64,000 nt of DNA from Bernardetia sp963719525 (GCA_963719525.1 CAVRCG010000004.1:1178001-1242000); one strand, 5' to 3'; positions 45,568 through 56,047 are shown, counted from the stretch's first letter. Made by a program: numbers and translations. The notes: generated from the sequence alone by a model not told the origin.

Positions 45568-46059
45568 TTACTTCAATTCCAAAACAACAATGTCTTTCGT
45601 AATTTCATCAAAAGAATAGATTTTTTTTCCGTTGTGTTCTTGCATAAAACTTTGTGCATCTTCTTTCTTGGAAAAGGGAACAAAATCTTTTCCCATTGGG
45701 CTTGTTTTGTCGCTTCCTGTTACATAAAAAGCAGTTTTTCCATCTATTTTTTGAGTGGTGTAATAATCTGTAACTTCCATTTCTTGGGTAGAAGTAGCTA
45801 CATTATTTGAAGAATCAGCCAAATGAATCAGCATACAACGAGGAGCGCAAAAAGCGATTTTTTTTGAGGCTGTTTGTAACATTACTTGCCAGTTTGGAAA
45901 ATCATTGGTAGGCATTCCACAGTTTTGGCAGTCTGTCCATTCGTAATCTGTTTCCGTAATTTCTGTGTTTTTTTCTTCTTTTGTAGATTTGTTTGTACAA
46001 GAAAAATTGAACGTAGAAATTAGTAGAAAAATGAAAATTATATAAAACAGTTTTGTCAT
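45568..46059 (-). CDS. NosL-family copper lipoprotein
   Basis: 163 residues. SPII signal (lipobox NFSC, Cys21), then WTDCQNCGMPTND, CAPRCMLIHL and the GKDFVPFSKKEDAQSFMQEHNGK strand-helix, the layout of NosL. NosL is a copper-binding accessory protein for nitrous oxide reductase maturation. No nosZ, nosD, nosF or nosY is in the window, so it is an orphan or serves another copper enzyme. CxxCGM and the CxxRCM pair could both bind copper. Confidence 0.85.
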   Translation of the reverse strand: MTKLFYIIFIFLLISTFNFSCTNKSTKEEKNTEITETDYEWTDCQNCGMPTNDFPNWQVMLQTASKKIAFCAPRCMLIHLADSSNNVATSTQEMEVTDYYTTQKIDGKTAFYVTGSDKTSPMGKDFVPFSKKEDAQSFMQEHNGKKIYSFDEITKDIVVLELK

Positions 46060-46207
46060 TGTAGTAAAATTTGTAGAATGAAAATTTCTTTAACACTAAG
46101 GCACTTAGAGAATAAACAGTTTCACAAGAAATAAAAGCTAGTTGGGTTTTATTTGAAATTCCCCTATTCCCTTATTCTTTATTTTCCAATCCCTTATTCC
46201 TAGATTT

Positions 46208-47137
46208 TTAATCTAACTTAAAAACAACAGGAAATGAAATACTTACCTTTACTGGCTTTCCATCTTTTTTGGCAGCCGTCCAAATAGGAGAATTTTGTAC
46301 CACTCGAATTACTTCGTTATCACAATCTTCACTTACCGATTGAATAATTTCTAAATTCGAAAGACTTCCATCTTTTTCTACTATACATTTTACAATTACT
46401 CTTCCCTGTATTCCTGCTCGTTTTGCAGACTTTGGATAATCCAAATTTTGAGAAATATAATTATAAAACCCATCCATTCCTCCCTCAAATGTAGGCATTT
46501 CTTCTACTATCGAAATACTTACTTCTTCATCAGAGTTTTCTGTTTTCTTTGCTAATTCTGTTGCATCTAATTTGAAAACAATCGGAATAGTCATCAAGCT
46601 ACGTACATTCTGACCGTTTATTTGTGCAGGAATCCATTTTGTAAGACTAACTACTCGTTCTGCTTCTTGCTTCAAAATAGCATGCTTTCCTCTTAAAGAT
46701 TCGACTTTCGAAACCGAACCATCTTTATTAACTACAAATCGAACATAAATTTTGTCTTGCTGTTTTTTCTTTCTCGCTTCTATTGGATAATAAAGATTAT
46801 CGCCAACAAAACGGTAAAACAAATCCATTTCTCCTTCCCAATATTCTACTGGTTTGTCTGTAATCAGAAAAACAGAATCTTCTGCAAATTTTTCTACTAT
46901 AGTTTGCGATTTTAATTCTGTTTCCTCGACTTTTTCTGTATCTCCTACTTCTATAAGTTGAGCTACAGTTGTACTATCTGCTTTTGTGCTGTCTGATGCA
47001 CTATCTGACAAGAATAGATAATTACTGTTGTTCAAATCTGATTTTGAGAGTAAATAAGAAGAATTATCGGAAAACCCTGTTCCAAAAAAAATAGCCATAC
47101 AACTTATAGCTATAAAGTTTAAATTAAATGAATTCAT
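46208..47137 (-). CDS. TonB-like protein with two TonB C-terminal domains
   Basis: 309 residues. A hydrophobic N-terminus (FIAISCMAIFFGTGF) works as signal or anchor. Two tandem TonB_C domains follow: DLFYRFVGDNLYYPIEARKK ... SLMTIPIVFKLD and GFYNYISQNLDYPKSAKRAG ... VKVSISFPVVFKLD, each with the YP-x-x-A(R) and VVNKDGSV/VEKDGSL elements. There is no long Pro-rich linker, so it may be a periplasmic sensor-like variant and not an energy transducer. Seven-base gap-free link to the neighbour at 47165-47851 suggests co-transcription. Confidence 0.85.
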   Translation of the reverse strand: MNSFNLNFIAISCMAIFFGTGFSDNSSYLLSKSDLNNSNYLFLSDSASDSTKADSTTVAQLIEVGDTEKVEETELKSQTIVEKFAEDSVFLITDKPVEYWEGEMDLFYRFVGDNLYYPIEARKKKQQDKIYVRFVVNKDGSVSKVESLRGKHAILKQEAERVVSLTKWIPAQINGQNVRSLMTIPIVFKLDATELAKKTENSDEEVSISIVEEMPTFEGGMDGFYNYISQNLDYPKSAKRAGIQGRVIVKCIVEKDGSLSNLEIIQSVSEDCDNEVIRVVQNSPIWTAAKKDGKPVKVSISFPVVFKLD

Positions 47138-47164
47138 AAATTGTAAATTTTACGTATAAAGAAT

Positions 47165-47851
47165 TTATTTTCTACCTATAAGAATACAATATTTCTCTGG
47201 CTTTTCTACACGAAACTGTAATATATTTTGAGATTCAAGGTAACCACGAATCATTTTTTGATTAAATTCTTCTGGAAAAGTAAGAATAATAAAGCGTTTT
47301 GCCACACGCACTAATTCGGGCAAGGCTTCCATTAATTCTTTTTCCGTTTCGAAACCGTCTGTACACGTAACCACATCAAACTGATTACTTGGATAACCCT
47401 GCAACTTTGGAAAAGGTAGATTTTCTTTTGTCGTAAGTGTAGTAAAACCTCCTTTATGCAAATTTTTGATTCTATCAACTTGTTTTTCGTCCATAGAAAG
47501 TGCAATCGTAGGTAAATAATGAAATTCATCAACTAATTGCCAAATAAAATCAGTCTGCTGTTTTTCTAAATTAAGTACCTGGTCGGGTTGTACGCCTCGC
47601 AAGACACCAAAAAGCTTGTCTAAATAAGGAGCAGGACTTTGTTTTTTTAGAAAACCTAATTCTAATTTTTTCTCTTCTCCAAACCTAACTAGCTCATGAT
47701 TTTCCTCATGAATCAAATCTTCTAAAGGTTTTTTGAAGTAAGTTTGAGTAGCCGAAGGAGTACTTAATTTTCCACGAACAAAGGCTGCCGTAAGTTGAAG
47801 ATAATACGAAGACGGAAGCTGATCTGGAGTTGATGAAAACGGATTTTCCAC
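47165..47851 (-). CDS. SAM-dependent methyltransferase-like protein
   Basis: 228 residues, starting with GTG at 47849-47851. The Rossmann pattern is partly kept: VLNLEKQQTDFIWQLVDEF for motif I, a second strand with TIALSMDEKQVDRIKNL, and QFDVVTCTDGFETEKELMEALPELVRVAKRFIILTFPEE, which is like the acidic strand-helix-strand region of UbiE-type methyltransferases. The glycine-rich loop (E/DxGxGxG) is not conserved, so SAM binding is doubtful. Placed 27 bp upstream of the TonB-like gene on the same strand. Confidence 0.6.
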   Translation of the reverse strand: MENPFSSTPDQLPSSYYLQLTAAFVRGKLSTPSATQTYFKKPLEDLIHEENHELVRFGEEKKLELGFLKKQSPAPYLDKLFGVLRGVQPDQVLNLEKQQTDFIWQLVDEFHYLPTIALSMDEKQVDRIKNLHKGGFTTLTTKENLPFPKLQGYPSNQFDVVTCTDGFETEKELMEALPELVRVAKRFIILTFPEEFNQKMIRGYLESQNILQFRVEKPEKYCILIGRK

Positions 47852-48427
47852 GTAATACTATTTTTATGTAATTAATTTTAAGGATAGTAGATAATGAGAT
47901 ACCAATTAGAAGCAGAATGTTTTTATTACTATTTTATTATTTCAAATAAATTCAGAACAAAATTGTTTTTCTTGAACTAAGAAACATAAATTAAAGAAAC
48001 TATAAGTCATAATCGTAATTTATGATTGATATTAAAAGCAGGCATAATTAATTATTTTACCAAACACAAAAATTATACTATCAATTCTGAAATGGTTTAT
48101 CATTTATTGTTTTGTGCTAATTATGCAGAACTTAGTTACTTCAAATATACTCTCTTTTTATAAGTTGTCCTAATAAAAGATAACCCAAAGCAGAATATTT
48201 GAGTTCGTAAAATTGCTTGCAATAACTATAAATAGAATAGTCTAGGTTTTTGTTTGATTGTTGTAGAATTATCTAAAATTATACAAAACTATTTTTTAGA
48301 ATAACTCTTTACTAAAAAGGATAAATTATACTAGAGCGTAACTACTTCTAAAATTTGATAACTCAAACTACTTTTTCTTAACAGTATAACAACGTGATTT
48401 ATTAAAGTATTAGAAATTTTATCAATT
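47852..48427. other. Intergenic, no gene seen
   Basis: 576 AT-rich bases between divergent genes 47165-47851 and the helicase. No frame, RNA or repeat is recognised; promoters of both neighbours must lie here. Confidence 0.4.
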
Positions 48428-50425
48428 ATGAAAAATTCAGAACAACAACTTACTCATCTTCAAGAACTTTTACGCATTGAAAAACGAGAAGATGCAGCTC
48501 AATATCAACTCAAAATTGTACAAGCACCACTTGCAAAACGTTGAAAAGATGGTTTGTGTTGGTTTCCTGTTGCAATAAACGATGAATTTGTAGGATTAGG
48601 AGGAAGATGGAACATTGACATTGAAAGAACAAATGACAAAGGACAACCACATCAGCTAAATGTAGGAAGTATAGTTACTGTTTTTGAGCAAAAAAATGGC
48701 TTAGAAGGCGAAAGAACAAACGGAGTGGTCAGTAAAGTAGAAAATGATAGAATGAGAATTGCTCTAAATAGTGAAGATTTTCCAGACTTCTTGGAAAAGC
48801 AAAGTAATAGTATAGGTGTTTATTCTGCTTTTGATGATTCAACATATCGTGAAATGAATTATACCGTAGAGCAAGTAAAAAAAGCAAAAAATGACCGTTT
48901 AGCAGATTTTAGAGAAATTTTTTTAGGAGAACAAAAACCTAATTTTGATGAAACTATAGAACTAGAAAAAAGTGAATATTCTGATTATAATAATTTTGAT
49001 AACTCAAAAAATTTGATTAATAGTTTGAATGGTTCACAGAAAAATGCTGTCTTGAATATCCTCAGGGCGCAAGATATAGCAATCATACACGGTCCTCCCG
49101 GTACTGGCAAAACGACTACTTTGGTTGCTGCAATTGTTGAAACGTTGAAAAACGAAAGACAAATAATGGTTTGCGCTCCTAGTAATACGGCTGTGGATTG
49201 GCTAACTGAAAAGCTCAATGCTCAAAACGTAAAAGTAACCCGATTAGGACACCCAGCACGAGTAAGTGATACCTTAGAACATTTGACTTTAGATGGAAAA
49301 ATAGAGAAACATCCAGACTATAAGTATTACAAAAATATGCTCAAACAGTCTGAACAGATGCGTAAAAAAGCATTAAAGTTCAAGCGAAATTTTGGAAAAC
49401 AAGAGCGAAACGAACGAACTCACATGCTGCGTGATGCTAAAAGATTAAAACAAGATGCTTTAAAGTTAGAAGAATATATTTCAAAGCATGTCTTGGAAAA
49501 CTCACAAGTTTTGGCGTGTACGTTGGCAGGTTCGGCAAATTATATGCTCAATCATCGTACTTTTTCTACTCTTTTTATCGATGAAGCAGCACAGGCTTTA
49601 GAAGGTGCAACTTGGATTCCGATTTTGAAAGCAAACCGAGTAGTCATGGCTGGCGACCATCAACAATTACCACCAACAATTAAATCTTTAGAAGCAGCCA
49701 AATCGGGATTAGAGAATACACTTTTTGAAAAAATAATCAAAAAACATCCAAAAACTGCAACTATGTTGAGCGTTCAATATCGTATGAATGAGCAGATTAT
49801 GGAGTTTTCTAATCAAAAATTTTATAAGGGAAATCTAAGGGCTTTTGAAGCAAACAAAAATCATGTCTTGTATCAAAGTCTTGCACCAGTTGAGTTTGTT
49901 GATACAGCAGGTTGTGGATTTTCGGAGATGCAAAATGAAGAAACATTGAGCCGTTATAATCCAGAAGAAGCACAATTAGTAGTTTCTCATTTGGAACGTC
50001 TTTTTGAAGAAATTTTATTGAAAATTGAAAATAAAGAAATCGAAAATCCGAAAGAGTTTATAGATAATTTTTCGGTCGGTGTTCTTTCTACTTACAAAGC
50101 GCAAGTTTATTTATTGCGTGATTTGATTCGCAAAAACGACCTTTTGACTAATTATTCTAATCAAATTACGATTCATACTGTCGATGGTTTTCAAGGACAA
50201 GAACGAGAAGTCATGTATATTTCCTTAGTTCGGTCGAATGAAAAAGGTGAAATAGGATTTTTGAAGGATTTGCGTAGGTTTAATGTAGCCATTACGAGAG
50301 CCAAAAAACGTCTTGTTGTTTTTGGAGATTCGGCTACTTTGGGTTCTGATGATTTTTATAAAGACTTTTTAGATTATGCAGAAACGATTGAAGCCTATAA
50401 AAGTGCTTGGGAATATATGGTGTAG
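48428..50425 (+). pseudogene. UPF1/IGHMBP2-like SF1 helicase with in-frame TGA
   Basis: One frame runs from ATG 48428 to TAG at 50425 (665 residues), broken by TGA at 48542-48544. The rest is a full helicase: HGPPGTGKTT (Walker A), IDEAAQAL (Walker B, DEAA), GDHQQLPPT, QYRMN, GVLSTYKAQV, TVDGFQGQEREVMYISLVRSN and NVAITRAKKRLVVFGD. The beginning matches IGHMBP2-like DNA helicases of Bacteroidota, in which the residue at the stop is usually arginine (CGA to TGA). Without readthrough only 38 residues of N-terminus would be made; internal translation from downstream is possible but would lose part of the N-terminal domain. Confidence 0.85.
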
Positions 50426-50432
50426 AATTTCA

Positions 50433-50465
50433 ACCGAACGGTTCGCTTTAAGTGAACCGTTCGGT
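50433..50465. terminator. Bidirectional terminator with GAACGGTTC core
   Basis: 16-bp stem accgaacggttcgctt / aagtgaaccgttcggt with one G-T wobble, between the convergent helicase and secreted-protein genes. Same core as 10602-10634 and 52080-52110. Confidence 0.88.
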
Positions 50466-50477
50466 GTAAAAAATTCA

Positions 50478-51890
50478 TTATTTTCCTTCCACAATTTCTT
50501 CTTTTATCAAAACACCATTTCTATCCATCATTCTAAAATAAAATGTTTGTCCTTTTCCCAAATAATGCTTAAAAACGGTTGGAATAGTTCGATAACCGTG
50601 ATGAAGTCCACTATTTTCTAAAATACTAGCTATTTTATTTCCATATTTATCAAAAACATCAAGACTTATTCCTGAAACTGGATCGACAAGATTTACCGAA
50701 AAATTATGACGCTGAACGAGCATTTCTTTTCGTTCTATCTTTTTTCCGTCTGTATAAACCTGCTCTCTTCCTACTTCTTTTCCGTTTTCGTCTTTTGCAA
50801 TCAAAAAGTATGTTCCACTTTTAGGAATAAAAACATTATGACGAATGTTGATGACTGTTTGCGAACTTTTATCGTACAACTTGTTTGTGAAGTAAGATTT
50901 GAAAAGATGGTTTTTATCATCATATAAGGCTAAATTTAGTTTTGTAGGTTCGTCCAAAACAAAGACAAACCTATTTTCTGTTTCAATAAATTTCATATCT
51001 TCATTGTGCGCCAAACTAGATTTATTTATTATTTTTTCTGCTAGAACTCTCTCTTGATTTTCTTTAGCTGGATTTATTAGTTTTACTTTAAAACTCTCAT
51101 TTTCTCCAATTTGCTGTGTAAATAAAAATGAGCGATAAAAAAAGCCAGCTTTTGCTTCATAATTTTCTACAATCGTCTTGAATAGTTTTCCTTCATTATC
51201 ATAAACTTCAATAGCTACTTTCTGATTTTGCTCTAAAAAGGTTTGAAAATAACCATTGAAGGTAAAAGTAGGAACATATTTTTCTTGTGCCTTAAATTCA
51301 ATTTTATCAAAATGTTCTCCTTTTGCTTTACAAACAGCCTTTGCTAAGTTTTCAAAAATGTCTTGTTTTGGATGCGAAAGGTAAGCAGTTTCTTTATTAT
51401 TCGAAACGCACCAAACACTAGCTTGTGAAATATATTCTTTTTGATAATCGTGTTCTGCAATCGTTTGAGCTATTTTTGCAAGTCCTTTTGTGTCTAATCT
51501 ATCAAAATTATAAAGGGAATTTTTGTAAGGCGAACCGTTTGTAGCCTGAATGCAAGCTGTCAAAACATTTTGTAGTTTGGTTGCTCCTTTTTGAATAGTA
51601 AACTGATAATTTTCCAAAATCATCAAATCTTGAATGTTTTCGTCTTCACTTGTAAAAATTGTCCCTGCCGAAATCTTGACCAAAAGAGGTTTTGAATAAG
51701 TGTTATTAATAGAAAGCAGTAAAGATTCTCCAAAATAACCTCCCAAACCTCGTGCATTAATTTTAACTTGCTGCTTTTCGATAAGATCTGCCAGTTCTAC
51801 ATGTGTTATTTGTGCAGAAGCAAAATTGAAGAAAGAAAAGAGAATGAAGAGTAAAGCAGAACGCAAAACAGATAAAATAATAGTTTTCAT
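50478..51890 (-). CDS. Large secreted protein, function unknown
   Basis: 470 residues with a clear Sec signal peptide ending near FNFASA|QIT. The mature part starts with a beta-rich region of a kind seen in outer-membrane or thioester-bearing proteins (KINARGLGGYFGESLLLSI, VKISAGTIF), then a helical segment with a Cys pair (VWCVSNN, AVCKAKG), then several beta-rich repeats with the VYDNEGKLFKTI / LYDDKNHLFKSY / VFDKYGNKI pattern, which look like internal duplicates. No catalytic motif is recognised. Ends at a shared terminator. Confidence 0.65.
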   Translation of the reverse strand: MKTIILSVLRSALLFILFSFFNFASAQITHVELADLIEKQQVKINARGLGGYFGESLLLSINNTYSKPLLVKISAGTIFTSEDENIQDLMILENYQFTIQKGATKLQNVLTACIQATNGSPYKNSLYNFDRLDTKGLAKIAQTIAEHDYQKEYISQASVWCVSNNKETAYLSHPKQDIFENLAKAVCKAKGEHFDKIEFKAQEKYVPTFTFNGYFQTFLEQNQKVAIEVYDNEGKLFKTIVENYEAKAGFFYRSFLFTQQIGENESFKVKLINPAKENQERVLAEKIINKSSLAHNEDMKFIETENRFVFVLDEPTKLNLALYDDKNHLFKSYFTNKLYDKSSQTVINIRHNVFIPKSGTYFLIAKDENGKEVGREQVYTDGKKIERKEMLVQRHNFSVNLVDPVSGISLDVFDKYGNKIASILENSGLHHGYRTIPTVFKHYLGKGQTFYFRMMDRNGVLIKEEIVEGK

Positions 51891-52079
51891 AAGTGTAATT
51901 AGTAAAGATAAATAATTGCTTTTATCAATCTAACGAAAATTTTTGATTTTATTTTATAGTTTTCCTTTTTAAGAAGTTTTAAGGATTACATTCAGTAAAA
52001 CTAATAGTACAACTATCAAAGCTTTTCCTATCGATTATCCTGAAGATACTCTTAAAATTAGATTTGGTTGAAACTAAAA

Positions 52080-52110
52080 ACGAACGGTTCACTTTAAGTG
52101 AACCGTTCGT
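52080..52110 (-). terminator. clpC terminator with GAACGGTTC core
   Basis: Perfect 15-bp stem (acgaacggttcactt / aagtgaaccgttcgt) with a 1-base centre, 32 bp past the clpC stop on the minus strand. Confidence 0.85.
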
Positions 52111-52141
52111 TAGCTATGAATAGTTAGAAAGATTAATTTAC

Positions 52142-54676
52142 TTATTCCTCCGTTTTCTTTGCTTTTTGCTTCTTGATTTTGACAGTCAGTTCTGCTTCGC
52201 CTTCCTTATGGTCTGCCATAAGCGTATCGCCTTCCTGTACTTCGCCTTTTAAGAGTTCTTCTGCAACGGGGTCTTCCAAATATTTTTGGATAGCTCGGTT
52301 GAGAGGTCTTGCTCCGTATTGTTTGTCAAATCCTTTTTCTGATAAAAAGTCTTTTGCTGCTTCTGAAAGCTGAACTTCATAACCCAAAAGTTTGATTCTA
52401 TGGAATAATTTCCCTAAAGAAATATCAATAATTTTGTGAATATGTTCTCTTTCTAATGAGTTAAAGACAATTACATCATCCAAACGGTTCAAAAACTCTG
52501 GAGAAAATGCCTTTTTAAGTGCTTTTTGAATAGTATCTTTCATCAAATCGTCGCCAATTTCTTGCTTTGCATTTGTAGAAAAACCTACACCTGCACCAAA
52601 ATCTTTAAGCTGACGAACTCCAATATTTGAAGTCATGATGATGATTGTATTTCTGAAATCTACTCTACGACCTAAGCCATCAGTCAAGATTCCATCGTCC
52701 AAAACTTGTAATAAAATATTGAAAACATCTGGATGTGCTTTCTCAATCTCATCAAGCAAAATAACACTATATGGTTTACGACGAACTTTTTCAGTAAGCT
52801 GTCCACCTTCTTCATAACCCACATATCCTGGAGGCGCACCTACCAAACGAGAGATAGAGAATTTCTCCATATACTCACTCATATCGATACGGATAAGTGC
52901 ATCAGGACGGTCAAAAAGATAAGTCGCCAAAACTTTTGCGAGTTCTGTTTTACCTACACCTGTTGGTCCTAAGAAAACAAACGAACCAATTGGTTTATTT
53001 GGGTCTTTCAAGCCTACACGAGTACGCTGAATTGCTTTTGTAAGTTTTGTAACAGCTTGATCTTGCCCAATAACCTTTCCTGTTAAGGCTTCTTTCATTC
53101 CCAAAATTTTCTGTCCTTCGCTCTGTGTAATACGTTTTACAGGGATTCCTGTTACCATCGCAATTACTTCTCCGATATTATCTTCCGTAACTGGATAAGT
53201 CATTTTGCGTGTTTCGTGTTCCCACTTGTATTTTGCACGCTCCAAACTTTCAATCAGTTTCTTTTCTTTATCTCTAAGTTGTGCAGCTTCTTCGTATTTC
53301 TGACTTTTCACAACTTGATTTTTTTCTACTTTTACGTCCTCAATATCAGCTTCTAATTTCGTGATTTCTTCTGGAACATGAATATTATTAATATGCACTC
53401 TTGCACCAGCTTCATCTAAGACATCAATCGCTTTATCTGGCAAGAAACGGTCTGTAATATAACGTTCTGAAAGCGTTACACATGCCTTAATTGCTTCTGG
53501 AGTATATTTTACGTGGTGATGACTTTCGTATTTATCTTTGATATTATCTAAGATTTGGATTGTTTCATCAATATCAGTAGGCTCAATCATAACCATTTGA
53601 AAACGACGAGCAAGTGCACCATCTTTCTCAATATACTGACGGTATTCATCTAATGTCGTCGCACCAATACATTGTATTTCGCCACGAGCCAAAGCAGGCT
53701 TAAACATATTCGAAGCATCAAGTGAACCTGAAGCTCCACCTGCACCAACGATTGTATGAAGCTCATCAATGAAGAGAATAATATCTCTATTTTTCTCCAA
53801 TTCACTCATAACAGCTTTCATACGCTCTTCAAATTGACCACGGTACTTTGTACCTGCAACAAGAGAAGCAAGGTCAAGCGTAACGACACGCTTACCAAAC
53901 AAAATACGAGAAACTTTGCGTTGAACAATTCGAAGTGCCAAACCTTCGGCAATGGCAGTCTTACCAACACCCGGTTCACCTATCAAAATAGGATTGTTTT
54001 TCTTACGACGAGAAAGAATTTGGGCTACACGCTCAATTTCTTTTTCTCTTCCAATGATTGGGTCTAATTTGTCATCTTCGGCAAATTTTGTAAGATCTCT
54101 ACCAAAGTTATCTAAAACAGGAGTGCGTGATTTTTCGGTTGATTTTCCTTGAGTTCCACCTGTACCGGCTGGCTCTCTTCCACCACCAAAAATACGTCCT
54201 TCTTCATCATCTTCTTCGGCAGCCGAAGTAATGGGTTTGTCGGTGTGATATTGGAGCATTTCTTTTACTACTTCGTAGGTAATATTAAATTTTTCTAAAA
54301 TATGAGTAGCAATACTATCCTCATCTCTCAAAATAGATAAAAGCAAATGTTCTGTTCCGATCAAATCAGCTTTAAAAATTTTTGCTTCCAAATATGTGAT
54401 TTTCAAGACCTTTTCAGCCTGACGAGTGAGGGGAATATTTGCAAGATTGCGAACATTATAAGTGGCAGTTCCTTGTGAGTGGCGTTCAATTTCAGCTTTT
54501 AATTCTTCAATCGTAACACTAAGCTTTCTTAAAATAGTGATGGCACTTCCTTCTCCTTCTCGTATCATACCGAGTAGAAGGTGTTCTGTACCTATATAAT
54601 CATGTCCAAGCCGTAAAGCCTCTTCTCTAGCTAGAGAAATAACCTCTTTGACTCTGTCTGAAAATTTGGCTTCCAT
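52142..54676 (-). CDS. clpC: ATP-dependent Clp protease ATPase ClpC
   Basis: 844 residues. Two Clp_N repeats at the N-terminus (FSDRVKEVISLAREEALRLG ... HLLLGMIREG, then NIPLTRQAEKVL ... GTEHLLLSIL), AAA1 with GEPGVGKTA and FIDELHTI, a UVR-type coiled coil (SQKYEEAAQLRDKEKKL), AAA2 with GPTGVGKTE and LLDEIEKAHPDV, and the AGVGF loop for ClpP docking. It unfolds proteins for ClpP. The UVR motif and length mark ClpC against ClpB. clpP is not adjacent. Start ATG at 54674-54676. Confidence 0.95.
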   Translation of the reverse strand: MEAKFSDRVKEVISLAREEALRLGHDYIGTEHLLLGMIREGEGSAITILRKLSVTIEELKAEIERHSQGTATYNVRNLANIPLTRQAEKVLKITYLEAKIFKADLIGTEHLLLSILRDEDSIATHILEKFNITYEVVKEMLQYHTDKPITSAAEEDDEEGRIFGGGREPAGTGGTQGKSTEKSRTPVLDNFGRDLTKFAEDDKLDPIIGREKEIERVAQILSRRKKNNPILIGEPGVGKTAIAEGLALRIVQRKVSRILFGKRVVTLDLASLVAGTKYRGQFEERMKAVMSELEKNRDIILFIDELHTIVGAGGASGSLDASNMFKPALARGEIQCIGATTLDEYRQYIEKDGALARRFQMVMIEPTDIDETIQILDNIKDKYESHHHVKYTPEAIKACVTLSERYITDRFLPDKAIDVLDEAGARVHINNIHVPEEITKLEADIEDVKVEKNQVVKSQKYEEAAQLRDKEKKLIESLERAKYKWEHETRKMTYPVTEDNIGEVIAMVTGIPVKRITQSEGQKILGMKEALTGKVIGQDQAVTKLTKAIQRTRVGLKDPNKPIGSFVFLGPTGVGKTELAKVLATYLFDRPDALIRIDMSEYMEKFSISRLVGAPPGYVGYEEGGQLTEKVRRKPYSVILLDEIEKAHPDVFNILLQVLDDGILTDGLGRRVDFRNTIIIMTSNIGVRQLKDFGAGVGFSTNAKQEIGDDLMKDTIQKALKKAFSPEFLNRLDDVIVFNSLEREHIHKIIDISLGKLFHRIKLLGYEVQLSEAAKDFLSEKGFDKQYGARPLNRAIQKYLEDPVAEELLKGEVQEGDTLMADHKEGEAELTVKIKKQKAKKTEE

Positions 54677-55053
54677 AAGCAGGTTGTATATTTATTTTGT
54701 TAATTACGAATTACGAACTGAAAGACGACGAAGTCAATTATGAAATAATCAGCGTAGCTAATTAAAAATCACGAATTATTTATTTAGCGAAGCTAATTAA
54801 TCGTATCAATTTATCCAGTATTCGTTTCAATTATTTTTAATTGTCTTATTGAGTAAGTTGCTTTTTGTTCTATTAAATAAGCAAAAAATATCCGTCTTTT
54901 GCAACTTTGAACGCTATAAGGCTATAAAATGTTTAATTCAATCTTGTCTAAGGTAGCCGACAGTTTCCAACTGTCGATTAAAATAGTATATTTCACTACT
55001 GTATATTTCTGACAATTAGAACGGCAACGCCATCGACGAAGTCAAACTGTCAG
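54677..55053. other. Intergenic with short repeats
   Basis: 377 bases upstream of clpC, rich in attacgaattacg-type repeats and the themes agcgaagctaatt and gcgtagctaatt. At 54956-54976 lies gacagtttccaactgtc, an inverted repeat also seen at 36558-36576. No gene seen. Confidence 0.5.
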
Positions 55054-55743
55054 CTACTTTATGATACTCAAAGCATTTGTTCCTTCATTGAATAATAAAT
55101 CCAAAATGCTCAAATTGTTTTCAAAGTTGATAGTTAAATTATCTTGTAAACTATCGTTTGAATTATCATTCGGAGTAGCACTATTTTCAAACTTATTGCC
55201 AAAGATTTGATAGTAAGTTTTATGTGCAAAAATGGCAGGTTTTTTTGGGGAAATGATATTTCGCTTATCTGAAGTTTGATTAGCTAAACTTTGGTTATCT
55301 ACTTCTTTCTCAAAACTTTCTGTTTCTTTTAATGGAATAGAAATACGTAATAGTTTCTGACAGATAGTCAGTAATTTGTAATTAAATTCCCACAAAAAAA
55401 CAGGTGGATTTTCATAAATCGGTTCTAAAAAATCAGCATAATGAATAAAAAAAGGACTTTTTCCATACGCAGATTTTATACTTTGCCAGTGCTGACGATT
55501 CCAATCTGTTCAATAATCTATTTTTACTTCTTTGATAGGCTTTCTTTGACTTCCTTTCTGAACAGGAACAGTTAGAGCTATTTTTCCATTTGCTCCTAAA
55601 ATATAAGTACGGTTTCGGTAGCTCTGTTTGTTATAATTTTCGTTGGCTTCTAAAATTACTTCATCCCCTGAATTATGAGCTTTCAAGATAGTTTTCCAAT
55701 AATCTAAACAAGGGAGATGATGAAGTTCGATGAGTAGTTTCAT
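55054..55743 (-). pseudogene. WbqC-like protein with in-frame TGA
   Basis: Minus-strand frame from ATG 55741-55743 to the stop at 55054, broken by TGA at 55510-55512 after KEVKIDY. N-terminal LIELHHLPCLDYW and the YRNRTYILGANGKIALTVPVQ block, then after the stop TDWNRQHWQSIKSAYGKSPFF and HYADFLEPIY are typical of WbqC/DUF1256-type proteins linked to surface polysaccharide genes. The total would be about 229 residues. The residue lost at the stop is usually Ser or Arg in this family. Whether this is a true inactivation or an error cannot be decided here. Confidence 0.8.
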
Positions 55744-56047
55744 TTTTTATATATTCTGAAATTAAAGTTACTTAAGAGTTGAATATAAGAAAGTAATGCA
55801 ACATTGTTATTTTTCAATTCGTTTTACGGTGGTGTAGTTTCTTGGTTTGATAAATCAAGTCTCTATAGCCTCTAATTACGTAACAATTTGATTTGTCAGA
55901 TTGAATTTTTGATATTAAACACAATTTTATTTACTACAAATAAATAATGATAAATTATTTTGCACTAAAAAATTAGTTAATTTTGCATCCTTCTAAAATG
56001 TTATTCCTTTATACAAAATTTGTTCTAACGAAATAAAATTATCAACT

